Part shown: positions 1 to 7,996 of the stretch, in pieces | Layout: each line of letters begins with the position of its first letter | How positions within the stretch are numbered: the first letter of the stretch is position 1 | Assembly: GCA_959026725.1 (NCBI GenBank) | Contig: CAUFMG010000008.1 | Coordinates: forward strand, 1-64,000 | Origin: an uncultured Collinsella sp. | Lineage (GTDB): Bacteria > Actinomycetota > Coriobacteriia > Coriobacteriales > Coriobacteriaceae | Length of the DNA stretch: 64,000 nucleotides | Direction of reading: 5' to 3' | The notes under the pieces: generated by a model | What the model was told of the DNA's origin: nothing | What the model saw: the letters and a program-made list of their open reading frames with translations, nothing else | The model's database searches: none | Position numbers and translations under genes: made by a program

Positions 1-81
1 GGCGGGCGAGCTGCGGAAACTCGGTCGGTCCAGAGCAATATCGGCGGAACGGAATTCTGGCTGAAGAACTGTTCGCGATAA
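1..81 (+). CDS. Possible 3' end of an upstream gene (histidine-kinase-like tail), partial
   Basis: Frame 1 is open from the window edge to a TAA at 79-81 and encodes 26 residues. The stretch SNIGGTEFWLK resembles the closing strand of histidine-kinase HATPase domains (S..G.GT.F.(V/I/L).L), so this may be the last residues of a sensor kinase or other GHKL ATPase. Only the tail is visible, so both the reality of the gene and the family are tentative. Confidence 0.3.
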   Translation, partial: GGRAAETRSVQSNIGGTEFWLKNCSR

Positions 82-114
82 AGACTCGATAGGTAGCCCC
101 CTCTATATCCTTTT

Positions 115-187
115 ATAAGTTGCGGTGAAATAGGGACTGTATTTGGGGTTGAATCGTTTAAACAGTCCCTATTTCACCGCAACTTAT
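115..187. repeat. Long perfect inverted repeat (palindrome family A, copy 1)
   Basis: Two 26-bp arms, 115-140 and 162-187, are exact reverse complements around a 21-nt loop. The arm begins ATAAGTTGCGGTGAAATAGG and ends GACTGT. A second, diverged copy of the same core lies at 33852-33920, so this is a dispersed palindromic repeat and not merely a terminator. It sits between the possible upstream gene on the plus strand and the PTS gene on the minus strand and could act in both directions. Confidence 0.85.
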
Positions 188-195
188 GGGAGGGA

Positions 196-233
196 TAGAA
201 AAAGGCGGAGGCCCTGGAGAGAGACTCCGCCTT
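196..233 (-). terminator. Rho-independent terminator of the PTS gene
   Basis: On the minus strand AAGGCGGAG (225-233) pairs with CTCCGCCTT (202-210) around a 14-nt loop and is followed by a T-rich tract. It lies 37 nt beyond the PTS stop codon. Confidence 0.8.
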
Positions 234-269
234 ATATACAGTGGGCGATGTTATTCGCGTACCGTAGAA

Positions 270-2273
270 TTAGACCAGACGAGCGTTGATCGTCTTGGCG
301 ATCTCGGCGGCGTCGGTTGAACCCTTGACAGTGGCACGGAAGTCCTCGTCCATGAGCGCCTCGGCGACCTTAGACAGGATCTTGAGGTGCGTAGTGCCGG
401 CCTGGGCACCGGGGATGAGCAGGGCGATAGCCACGTTGACGGGAGCGCCGTCCATGGTGTCCCAACCGGTCACGCCGGACTCGTCCTTGACGACGATCAC
501 GGCAGCCTCGGTAATGGCGTCGGACTTGGCATGCGGGATGGCGAAGCCCTCCATCATGCCCGTGGTGCCCTCGGCCTCGCGGGCCAGGAAGGCGTTCATC
601 ACGGCGTCGGCGTCGCTGGCGATACCTGCCTTGACGGCCTGGTTGGAAACGAAGCTCAGAGCCTCGTCACGAGAAGCGAAGTCCTCGGCGACAAAGACAT
701 TCTCGACCTTCACGAAGTCGGCAGCCTCGGCCTTGGGGGCCTCGACGGCAGCGGCCTTGGGGGTCTCAACGGGCTTGGCTGCAGGAGCGGCCTTCTGGTT
801 CTTCTCGAAGTCGTACTTCTTGAAGGCCACGAACAGGATGCCACCGACCACAGCGCCGATGAGGATCGCGAGGACCCAAAGCGGACCGTTCTCGACAACG
901 GGCAGGACCAGGAAGCCACCGTGAGGCGCCGGATCGTGAACGTTGAACATAATGGTCAGGATCGAAGCGATAGAGGAACCGAGCATCATGATGGGCATGA
1001 CGGGCCAGATGTTCTTGGTCATGAACGGAATGGCGCCCTCGGTGATGTGGGTGCAACCAAGGATGAGGTTGACGACACCGGCGTCGTGATCCTCCTGGCT
1101 GAAGTACTTCTTGCCGACAACGACGGCAAAGGTGGTAATCAGCGGCGGAACGATGCAGGCGGCGGAGACGGCAGCCATGAAGTTGGTGCCGAAGTTGTAG
1201 GTATCGGTGCCAACACCGGCGGCCAAAGCCTCAGTGAGCATAGCGGTACCGGTGACGTAAGCAGCCTTGTTGACCGGGCCGCCCATGTCAAAGGCGCACA
1301 TGCAGCCAATGGCAAGACCCAGGACAACGGCGCCAGAGGCGGACAGGCCCTTGAGGAAGTCCATCATGGCGGTGTTGATGGCAGCCATGGGGCCGGAAAT
1401 GCCGAGCATGACCAGGCCGACGATAGCCGTCGAGAACAGCGGGTACAGGAAGATAGCTTTGAGGCCGTCCAGGTTCTTGGGCAGACCGGCAAAGACCTTC
1501 TCGAGCAGCAGGATGACATAACCAGCGAGGAAGCCGCCGACGATGCCGCCCAGGAAGCCGAAGCCCACGCCGGCGCCACCGGCGTCGATCATGCCGGTCT
1601 CGGCGTTAACAGGCAGGCCCTGGATGGCGATCATACCGGCAACAAAGCCGGGGACGAGCGCCGGGCGCTTGCCGATGGACTCGGCGATGTAGGCGGAAAG
1701 CACCGGAACCATGAGGTTCATGGCGATACCGCCGATAATCTTGAGCATCGCGGCAAAGCTGTTGTAGTCGGCAGCCGTCGAATCAAAGGACGTGATGCCC
1801 CACAGGAACGAAATGGCGGTCAGAACACCACCGGCAACGACGAAGACCAGCATGTGGCTGACGCCGTTCATGAGGTGCTTGTAGATGACGTGACCGATGG
1901 ACTCCTTCTCCTCGACCTCGTCCTCGACATCGGCGGCAGCGGCAACCGTGTCGTCGCCCTTGGCGGCGAGCGCGCGGTCGATCAGCTTACCAGCAGCCTC
2001 GACAGACAGGGCCTTGGAAACACCAACGGAAACCATGGGCTTACCGGCGAAACGCTCAGCCTGGACATCCTTATCGGCTGCGACAACGACGGCCTTGGCA
2101 CCGGCGATCTCGCTCTTGGTGAGCTCGTTCTCGACGCCGACCTGGCCATGAGTCTCGACCTTAATGGTCAGACCTCGCTCGGCAGCAGCCTTCTCCAGCG
2201 CCTCCTTCGCCATGAAGGTGTGCGCAATGCCGGTCGGGCAACCGGTCGCGGCGATGATGTCAAACTTAGCCAT
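270..2273 (-). CDS. Fructose-type PTS permease, fused EIIB-EIIC-EIIA
   Basis: Membrane sugar permease of the PEP phosphotransferase system, importing and phosphorylating a fructose-like hexose. The 667-aa chain reads B-C-A. EIIB is at the N-terminus, with the phosphocysteine in AATGCPTGIAHT (Cys12). A multi-helix EIIC follows (about residues 140-480). An Ala/Pro/Lys-rich linker then leads to EIIA, with the active His near residue 581 in FAIPHAKS. The ATG at 2273 is preferred because GGAGG lies just upstream; an in-frame upstream extension of 24 residues has no such support. The gene is single, with its own terminator, and diverges from an RpiR regulator. No fruK lies nearby. The fructose family is clear; the exact substrate is inferred. 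Confidence 0.93.
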   Translation of the reverse strand: MAKFDIIAATGCPTGIAHTFMAKEALEKAAAERGLTIKVETHGQVGVENELTKSEIAGAKAVVVAADKDVQAERFAGKPMVSVGVSKALSVEAAGKLIDRALAAKGDDTVAAAADVEDEVEEKESIGHVIYKHLMNGVSHMLVFVVAGGVLTAISFLWGITSFDSTAADYNSFAAMLKIIGGIAMNLMVPVLSAYIAESIGKRPALVPGFVAGMIAIQGLPVNAETGMIDAGGAGVGFGFLGGIVGGFLAGYVILLLEKVFAGLPKNLDGLKAIFLYPLFSTAIVGLVMLGISGPMAAINTAMMDFLKGLSASGAVVLGLAIGCMCAFDMGGPVNKAAYVTGTAMLTEALAAGVGTDTYNFGTNFMAAVSAACIVPPLITTFAVVVGKKYFSQEDHDAGVVNLILGCTHITEGAIPFMTKNIWPVMPIMMLGSSIASILTIMFNVHDPAPHGGFLVLPVVENGPLWVLAILIGAVVGGILFVAFKKYDFEKNQKAAPAAKPVETPKAAAVEAPKAEAADFVKVENVFVAEDFASRDEALSFVSNQAVKAGIASDADAVMNAFLAREAEGTTGMMEGFAIPHAKSDAITEAAVIVVKDESGVTGWDTMDGAPVNVAIALLIPGAQAGTTHLKILSKVAEALMDEDFRATVKGSTDAAEIAKTINARLV

Positions 2274-2400
2274 GTGTCCCTCCTTCTTGAGTACAGCGCC
2301 CGCGGGCGCTCCCCTACACGCGCTTCGATGCGCGTTTTTCCACACTTGAAAGATACCAACCTACCGTCCGCGTGAGAAGAGACAAGGCGCAATTCTCCGG

Positions 2401-2415
2401 TGAAAGGTTCTTTCA
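2401..2415. promoter_or_regulatory. Candidate RpiR operator, TGAAAG-N3-CTTTCA
   Basis: TGAAAGGTTCTTTCA is a perfect inverted repeat with 6-bp arms. It sits in the 272-bp divergent region between the PTS start (2273) and the regulator start (2546). Further TGAAA half-sites occur nearby, at 2432-2437 (TGAAAG) and within 2453-2458 (TTGAAA). The position fits an operator for the divergent RpiR protein; binding is inferred. Confidence 0.5.
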
Positions 2416-2491
2416 TAACCGTAAACGGCAAGTGAAAGTTTACCATCAACACTTGAAACGGCAAGGTGTATCTTGTAATTGAAAATGCCCA

Positions 2492-2497
2492 TATACT
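2492..2497 (+). promoter_or_regulatory. Candidate -10 box for the RpiR gene
   Basis: TATACT lies 49 nt upstream of the chosen start codon at 2546. No convincing -35 box is seen at standard spacing, so an activator-dependent or weak promoter is possible. Confidence 0.35.
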
Positions 2498-2545
2498 ATG
2501 GCATTGCAAATCAAGCTAGATTTTCATGCCAACCAGGAGCCATCC

Positions 2546-3403
2546 ATGACCGATAGTAGCAAAAGCGCACTTTCCCTCATTAGTACCCACCAGGGATACA
2601 GCGAGTCCGAGCAGCGCATTGTCGACTATATATTGGAGCACCAGTCCGAGGCGCCACGCCTCACGGCGGCTCAGCTCTCGCGCGCCGCTGCCACGTCCGA
2701 AGCGACCGTTTCGCGCTTCTGCCGAAAGCTGGGCTTTGGCAGCTTCCGCAGCTTTCAGTTTTCGTTGGCGAGGGATTTGGAAAGCCAGCGTAACGAGGGC
2801 CTGACTGACGAGGTCTCGCTCGACAATATGGAGCAGAGCCTCAAGAACATCCTGGCTGCCAAGGTGAGCGAGCTTAATGCGACCATCGACGGGATCGACC
2901 ACGATACGTTGGCGGCTGTTGTGCATGCCCTTAAGCATGCGGGGGTTATTGAGTTTGCGGCTGTGGGCAATACGAACGCGGTCGCGCTCGATGCGACGTT
3001 TAAGTTTTCGCAGCTGGGCCTGCGCTGCATGGCGAGCACCATTAGCGAGACATCAATCGGCTTTGCACTCACGTTACGCCCGGGTGACGTTATCGTGCTG
3101 ATTTCGAACTCAGGCAAGTCGCGTCGTTTGAATCGCATGGCAAAAGCGGCTCGCGACTGCGGTGCCACCGTAGTCGTCATCAGCAGCGACAGTAAATCCC
3201 CGCTCGCGCGTCTGGCAGACTACACTTTTAATACCGTCAACCACGAAGCGCTGCTGACGACGGGCGACTTTGCGTTCTCCAAGATCAGCGCCACGATGAT
3301 CATCGAAGTCATCTACAACTTCCTGCTGCCCGAGATTGAAGACGCTCGCGAGCATATCAGCTACTACGAGGAGCTCATCCAGCCGGATAAGGTCGTTGAG
3401 TAA
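2546..3403 (+). CDS. MurR/RpiR family transcriptional regulator
   Basis: Sugar-phosphate-responsive DNA-binding regulator of 285 aa. An N-terminal HTH_6 domain (about residues 1-77, including a TSEATVSRFCRKLGF recognition region) is followed by a SIS sugar-isomerase-fold domain (about residues 120-250; the VIVLISNSGKSRR segment is the phosphosugar-binding loop). The ATG at 2546 follows AGGAG at 7-nt spacing, whereas the longer in-frame ATG at 2498 overlaps the probable -10 region. It is divergent from the fructose-type PTS gene, so it probably controls that gene and itself in response to a hexose phosphate. The target is inferred from position. Confidence 0.9.
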   Translation: MTDSSKSALSLISTHQGYSESEQRIVDYILEHQSEAPRLTAAQLSRAAATSEATVSRFCRKLGFGSFRSFQFSLARDLESQRNEGLTDEVSLDNMEQSLKNILAAKVSELNATIDGIDHDTLAAVVHALKHAGVIEFAAVGNTNAVALDATFKFSQLGLRCMASTISETSIGFALTLRPGDVIVLISNSGKSRRLNRMAKAARDCGATVVVISSDSKSPLARLADYTFNTVNHEALLTTGDFAFSKISATMIIEVIYNFLLPEIEDAREHISYYEELIQPDKVVE

Positions 3404-3411
3404 AACGCGTA

Positions 3412-3444
3412 GTGGGACAAAAATTTCAGTCTATTTTGTCCCAC
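3412..3444. terminator. Hairpin between convergent genes (GTGGGACAAAA arms)
   Basis: GTGGGACAAAA (3412-3422) and TTTTGTCCCAC (3434-3444) are perfect 11-bp arms with an 11-nt loop. The hairpin lies between the convergent RpiR and recN genes and can act as a bidirectional terminator. The arms contain the word GGGAC, seen also in the other intergenic palindromes of this window. Confidence 0.65.
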
Positions 3445-3462
3445 CAACACAGCTGATACGAC

Positions 3463-5091
3463 CTAACCTCGAGCTTCTTCGAGCATCTGTTTGGCGTGCG
3501 CCAGGCTTGCCTCGGACTGATCGCCGCTCAACATGCGGGCGATCTCGGCGGTACGCGCTTCGCCGGTTACCTCGTCCAAATGCGTCTGGGGAACATCGCC
3601 TGGTTCCTTGCTGACAACATAATGCTTGTCGGCCATGACGGCGACCTGCGCCAAGTGGGTTACGACAATCACCTGATGCGTAGAGGCGAGATCTGCCAGC
3701 ACGCCCGCGAGTGCACGCGCCGTGGAGCCACCGACACCAGCATCGACCTCGTCAAACACCAGCGTATCGACACCGTCCGCATTACCGAGGACAACTTTGC
3801 TTGCCAACATGACGCGGCTGAGCTCGCCGCCCGACGCAATTCGACGCAGGGGACGCGGCGTCAAACCAGCACCGCTACGGTATAGCAGCTCGTAGCTCGA
3901 AGGACCAACGGGCGTCCACTCAGCACGGGGAAGATCGCGCGACTCCCAGACGAGCTCGGCGCCGCCCATTTCCAGGCGAGCCATCTGGCGGCCAACCTCG
4001 TGGCAGAAGCGCGGGGCCGCCGTATTGCGAGCGCGCTTAAGTGCCTTGGCAGCGATAAACAACTCGCGCTCAGCGCTCCCGAGTGCCTCACGCGCCTTTT
4101 TGATCTGCTCATCGCCATCATCGACCAGGGACAGCAGCTCTTGCGAGCGATCGCGCATGGCAAAAACATCGTCCATGGTAGGACCCCACTGACGCAGCAG
4201 GCCCTTGAGGTCGGAATACCGCTCACGCATGCGAGCGAGCTCGCGCGGGTCGAAGGCAACGCCATCGCGATAGGAACGAAGCTCGTTCGCGCAATCCTCA
4301 AGGGAGATGCAGGCATCCGAAAGCGCATCGGCAAAGTCGCCCAGTTTGCGATCGACGGTAGCCATGCGGGAAAGTTCTGCCACGGCGCTGTTCACGGCAT
4401 CGAGCGCTCCCCCTTCAGAGGCAAGCGATGCATGGGCATCATTAACTGTGGCAACCAGCACCTCGGCATGTTCGGAGCGCGGCAGCAGTTCCTCGAGTTC
4501 CTCATACTCGCCCGGTTTGGGGTCGACCTCGCCGATGCGCTCGAGCGCAAAGCGCGCTTCCTCGACGCGGCTCCCCTGCGCACGCGAGGTCTCTTCGACA
4601 CGTCGAACCTCCTTAGCGGCAGCACGCGAAGCCTTAAAGCAAGCACGGTAGTGCTCGAGTGCCTCGAGCGCAGAGCGCCCCGCCCACGCATCGACCATCG
4701 CAACGTGATGTGCCGGATCGAGCAAGCGTTGGTGCTCGTGCTGGCCGCACAAATCCATCATCACGCCAACGCGCTCCGAAAGCTCGCGCACACTGGCGAT
4801 GCGCCCGTCAATCTTCACGCGGCTGCGGCCCTCGGCGGAAAGGCTGCGCTGTACGGTGAACCCTTCCGTGTCGTGCGGCCCGTCGAAGAGTCGTGCCTCG
4901 ACGCTCGCGAGCGCCTCGCCCTCGCGCACCGTCGACGAATCCGCGCGCTCGCCCAAAATAAGTTTGAGGGCCGAGAGCAGCGCGGTCTTGCCGGCACCGG
5001 TCTCGCCGGTCAGGACAGTCAGGCCGGCACTCGGCACCAACGTCGCCTCGCGAATGAGTGCAATGTTAGAAACCTGCAGCTCATCGATCAT
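3463..5091 (-). CDS. recN: DNA repair protein RecN
   Basis: SMC-like ATPase acting early in double-strand-break repair. The 542 aa are typical for the family. Walker A is GETGAGKT (about residues 29-36), followed by a coiled-coil middle. The C-terminal half carries the signature RIASGGELSR and Walker B VFDEVDAGVGG. The ATG at 5091 overlaps the last 11 nt of nadK (ATGATCGATGA), so translation is probably coupled; the 7-residue upstream extension lies inside nadK and is not needed. It is the last gene of the efp-to-recN run. Confidence 0.95.
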   Translation of the reverse strand: MIDELQVSNIALIREATLVPSAGLTVLTGETGAGKTALLSALKLILGERADSSTVREGEALASVEARLFDGPHDTEGFTVQRSLSAEGRSRVKIDGRIASVRELSERVGVMMDLCGQHEHQRLLDPAHHVAMVDAWAGRSALEALEHYRACFKASRAAAKEVRRVEETSRAQGSRVEEARFALERIGEVDPKPGEYEELEELLPRSEHAEVLVATVNDAHASLASEGGALDAVNSAVAELSRMATVDRKLGDFADALSDACISLEDCANELRSYRDGVAFDPRELARMRERYSDLKGLLRQWGPTMDDVFAMRDRSQELLSLVDDGDEQIKKAREALGSAERELFIAAKALKRARNTAAPRFCHEVGRQMARLEMGGAELVWESRDLPRAEWTPVGPSSYELLYRSGAGLTPRPLRRIASGGELSRVMLASKVVLGNADGVDTLVFDEVDAGVGGSTARALAGVLADLASTHQVIVVTHLAQVAVMADKHYVVSKEPGDVPQTHLDEVTGEARTAEIARMLSGDQSEASLAHAKQMLEEARG

Positions 5092-5941
5092 GACGCACTC
5101 CGTAGAACACACGGCTCACCGAGTTATAGAAGCTCTCGGGGCCGTAATCCAGCAGCAGCACATCGCCGGGACCGCGACGCACAGCCACGCTCTCGACCGT
5201 GCCATCGCAGGTAATAAACTGTCCATCGATGGCGATCGCCGGCACGCTCGGGCGATCATCGGACATAAAGATTTCGACGACATCACTCGGCGAAGTCAAG
5301 AAGGCACGGGCCTGAATGGTGTGCGGCGCAATGGGTACGCAGACCATGCCCGTATAGTCGGGGCTCACGATGGGGCCGCCGGCGGATAGTGCATAGCCAG
5401 TGGAGCCGGTCGCCGTCGAAACAACGACACCGTCACCGCGTAGGCGGTCGATATGGTGACCGGACACCGTGATGTCAAACTCGACCATATCGGACAGGGG
5501 GCCGCGCGTAAGCGCCATGTCGTTGAGGGCGAAGGTGCGCACGACATCCTTCGTGCCATCGTCGCGCACGGACACGATATCCGCGGCGATGGTGGCGCGA
5601 CGGCTCACGTGCAGCTCGCCGGAAAGGGCGTCGCTCACGACCTGCAGAATGTCGCGCTCCTCGGGGCTCGCAGCAGTTAAAAAGCCCAGGTGACCATAGG
5701 AAAGACCGAGGATAGGAATCTCGCGATGGTTGAGGATGCGGGCAGCGCGCAGCAACGTACCGTCGCCGCCGAGCGTAATGACCAGATCGGAGCCGTCAAT
5801 ATCAGGCGTGCTTTGAATCTTCGATCGCTGGTCGGCAGCCCATGCGACCTCATAGCCCTGGCGCGTCAGCCAAAGCTCGAGCATCAGGCCGCTCTCAACC
5901 GCCTCTTGCTTGTAGTAATTGGGAACCAGAAAGACCTTCAT
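5081..5941 (-). CDS. nadK: NAD kinase
   Basis: Cytosolic ATP-dependent kinase making NADP from NAD. The 286 aa carry the diagnostic GGDGTLL motif (residues 58-64) and the nucleotide-binding region GDGVVVSTATGSTGYALSAGG. The usual NE dipeptide of the second motif is ND here (FALNDMALTRG), a conservative change. It overlaps the preceding tlyA gene by 4 nt and the following recN by 11 nt. The tlyA-nadK-recN order is common in Gram-positive genomes. Confidence 0.95.
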   Translation of the reverse strand: MKVFLVPNYYKQEAVESGLMLELWLTRQGYEVAWAADQRSKIQSTPDIDGSDLVITLGGDGTLLRAARILNHREIPILGLSYGHLGFLTAASPEERDILQVVSDALSGELHVSRRATIAADIVSVRDDGTKDVVRTFALNDMALTRGPLSDMVEFDITVSGHHIDRLRGDGVVVSTATGSTGYALSAGGPIVSPDYTGMVCVPIAPHTIQARAFLTSPSDVVEIFMSDDRPSVPAIAIDGQFITCDGTVESVAVRRGPGDVLLLDYGPESFYNSVSRVFYGVRHDR

Positions 5942-6741
5942 AGCGTTGCAGCTTTCTCGCTCAAAACCGATACCTGGAATTGCAGCTCGTCTTGCGTGCG
6001 GTCGCCGGGGTCAAATCTCGTGCCGTACAGGAAAAACTCAACGTTTCCCTTGGCACCATGAATGGGCGACACGCACACATCGACCGGGAACAGCCCCTTG
6101 GCAGCAAAGAGTTCAACTGCCGCAACGAGTGTATCGCGGCGCACGGCGGGATCGGTCACAATGCCGCCCTCACCCACCAGCGCCGCCGGAGCCTCAAACT
6201 GCGGCTTTACAAGCGTGCAGAATGCACCCGTAGGCGCCAGGCACGCCAGCACCGCATCGATAATGTTCGCGATGCTGGTAAACGAGACATCACACACAGC
6301 CAGGTCGATGGCGCCGGCATAGCCAAGCTCAGGCAGCTGCGTCACGTTTGTGCGCTCATGCAGCGTCACGCGATCGTCCTGACGTAACGACCAATCGAAC
6401 TGGGCGCGACCAACGTCCACCGAGACAACGGTCGCAGCTCCGCGCTTGAGCAGGCAATCGGTAAAGCCGCCGGTAGAGCAGCCCACATCCAGACAGGCAA
6501 GGCCCGTCGGATTGATACCAAACGTATCAAGCGCGCCTTCGAGCTTAAGACCGCCGCGGCCAACATAGGGAATGCGCCCCTTCACGTGCAACGGCAGGCC
6601 CGGGGTCACCTTAAGGCCCGGCGAAGTCAAGCGCTCGCCGCCACTCGAGACCAAGCCAGCCATAAGAGTGCGAAGGGCATCCGCGCGATCGGCGCAGATG
6701 CCCTGTGAAATCAGTTCGTCATCAAGACGCACGCGTTTCAT
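5938..6741 (-). CDS. tlyA: TlyA-family rRNA 2'-O-methyltransferase / hemolysin-like protein
   Basis: An S4 RNA-binding domain (about residues 1-60) precedes an FtsJ-type SAM methyltransferase domain with motif I DVGCSTGGFTDCLL. In mycobacteria TlyA makes 2'-O-methyl marks on 16S and 23S rRNA at capreomycin-sensitive sites; that role is inferred here. The start MKRVRLDDELI at 6741 matches the family; an ATG at 6750 and a TTG at 6753 are alternatives, and none has a strong ribosome-binding site. The 3' end overlaps nadK by 4 nt. Confidence 0.9.
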   Translation of the reverse strand: MKRVRLDDELISQGICADRADALRTLMAGLVSSGGERLTSPGLKVTPGLPLHVKGRIPYVGRGGLKLEGALDTFGINPTGLACLDVGCSTGGFTDCLLKRGAATVVSVDVGRAQFDWSLRQDDRVTLHERTNVTQLPELGYAGAIDLAVCDVSFTSIANIIDAVLACLAPTGAFCTLVKPQFEAPAALVGEGGIVTDPAVRRDTLVAAVELFAAKGLFPVDVCVSPIHGAKGNVEFFLYGTRFDPGDRTQDELQFQVSVLSEKAATL

Positions 6742-6776
6742 GAATGCCATCAACCATTCGTATCCGGAGATGCGGC

Positions 6777-7016
6777 CTAGCTATCCTGGGATTCGTTTGC
6801 CGCATCCTCATCGTATTCCTGCTCGAGCTTGTCGGCCTCACGCGGCGTCAGCTCAAACTTATCGACCATGTCGACCGCACGGGAGCCCAGCTCAATCGCC
6901 TCGTCAAACAGATCGAGCGAACGCTCCAAGGACGTATCCTTAGAGCGAACGGTAGCGATGATCTGGTCCAGACGGTCCGAGATCTCGTCAAAGTTGCGGA
7001 CAGAACCCTCTGGCAT
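6777..7016 (-). CDS. xseB: Exodeoxyribonuclease VII small subunit
   Basis: This 79-aa acidic helical protein has the XseB pattern FDEISDRLDQIIATV followed by SLERSLDLFDEAIELG. With XseA it degrades single-stranded DNA to oligonucleotides. It lies 2 nt after nusB. The large-subunit gene xseA, usually directly beside xseB, is not in this window, nor are the ispA and dxs genes that often separate xseB from tlyA. Confidence 0.9.
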   Translation of the reverse strand: MPEGSVRNFDEISDRLDQIIATVRSKDTSLERSLDLFDEAIELGSRAVDMVDKFELTPREADKLEQEYDEDAANESQDS

Positions 7017-7018
7017 GG

Positions 7019-7606
7019 CTACTCCTCGACGGAGTCGGCCTCGACAGCCCCAGCAGCGTCCGCGTCCTCGGCAAGTACACCGGCAGCAGCCTGAGCAGCA
7101 GCGACCTTGGCGGCAGCCTCGGCAGCCTGTGCCTCCTCGCGAGCGCGATCCTCGGCCAGCAGCTCCTGGTATAGGCCCTCGCCCGGCAGCTCCTCGCTGC
7201 GAGCGATCTTACCCAGCACGCCGTTGACGAACGACGCGGACTGGTCGGTGCCATAGGCCTTGGCAAGCTCAACGGCCTCGTTGATCACGATGGCGTCCGA
7301 GACCTCCTCGTCGGTGAGGAAACGCATCTCGTAAACGGCGATACGCAGCAGGTTGCGGTCGGCGCCGGGCATGCGCATAAGATCCCAGTTCTTGGCAACG
7401 GAGCGCAGAGCACAGTCGATGCGGTCGATATGCTCGTAGGCACCTCGGCACAGCTCCAGCGCATAGGGATCGAGGGGACCCTTCGAGATCAGGAAATCAC
7501 CCTCGAGGACGCGCTCGAGCGGGCTGTCCGTGGCCTCGGCCTGGAACAGCAGCTGCAGCGCCTGACTGCGGGCAAGCGTACGCCCGCGATAAACCTTAAG
7601 GCTCAA
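7019..7606 (-). CDS. nusB: Transcription antitermination protein NusB
   Basis: RNA-binding component of the rRNA antitermination complex, partner of NusE (S10). The NusB fold covers about residues 1-145 (ARSQALQLLFQAE near the start; VINEAVELAKAYGTDQSASFVNGVL near the end). The 195 aa exceed the usual 130-150 because of an Ala/Glu-rich tail of about 45 residues, probably disordered. It lies 3 nt after the asp23 gene and directly before xseB. Confidence 0.94.
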   Translation of the reverse strand: MSLKVYRGRTLARSQALQLLFQAEATDSPLERVLEGDFLISKGPLDPYALELCRGAYEHIDRIDCALRSVAKNWDLMRMPGADRNLLRIAVYEMRFLTDEEVSDAIVINEAVELAKAYGTDQSASFVNGVLGKIARSEELPGEGLYQELLAEDRAREEAQAAEAAAKVAAAQAAAGVLAEDADAAGAVEADSVEE

Positions 7607-7609
7607 AGG

Positions 7610-7972
7610 TTACTCCTTGGGGAAAACGAGGCCGTCGATGCAAACGTCAACGCGCTCGACCTCAACGCCAACCTGGGCATCGATGGCGGCGACCACGGCA
7701 GCGCGAACGGCCTCGGCGAGTTTCTTGAACGGATAGCCAAAGAACACCACGACGCGCACGGTGAGTGCGAGCTTGTCGCCGACGACCTCGGCCTCGACCG
7801 CCGGCTCAGAAGCCGGGGCCTTGGACGAGAGCATCATGGAGACAAGGTTGGTGGCAAGGTCCTTGACGCCAACGGAGGCGATGCCCTCGACATCGGACAC
7901 GGCGCGCGAGACGATGGCGGTCAGAACATCGGGCGAAATGCCGATGCCGTCAATCTTGATTTCCTGGGGCAT
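7610..7972 (-). CDS. Asp23/Gls24 family envelope stress protein, copy 1
   Basis: A 120-aa protein of the DUF322/Asp23 family, found in Gram-positive bacteria as membrane-anchored or cytosolic envelope-stress proteins. The conserved IVSRAVSDVEGIASVGVKDL and VFFGYPFKKLAEAV segments are visible. It has no membrane segment. The gene sits between efp and nusB, a position commonly occupied by this family. A second paralogue is at 53403-53759. Confidence 0.88.
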   Translation of the reverse strand: MPQEIKIDGIGISPDVLTAIVSRAVSDVEGIASVGVKDLATNLVSMMLSSKAPASEPAVEAEVVGDKLALTVRVVVFFGYPFKKLAEAVRAAVVAAIDAQVGVEVERVDVCIDGLVFPKE

Positions 7973-7996
7973 GAGTCCTCCTAGAAGAGTTGGTTG

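Noticed and set aside
387..2375. A 662-codon open frame on the plus strand
   Set aside because: It is antisense to the PTS gene, low in hydrophobic residues and rich in Asp, Gly, His; long antisense frames are common in GC-rich genes with biased third positions.
5081..5941. NadK with ND instead of NE in the second motif
   Set aside because: Conservative change in an otherwise standard kinase; no reason to doubt function.
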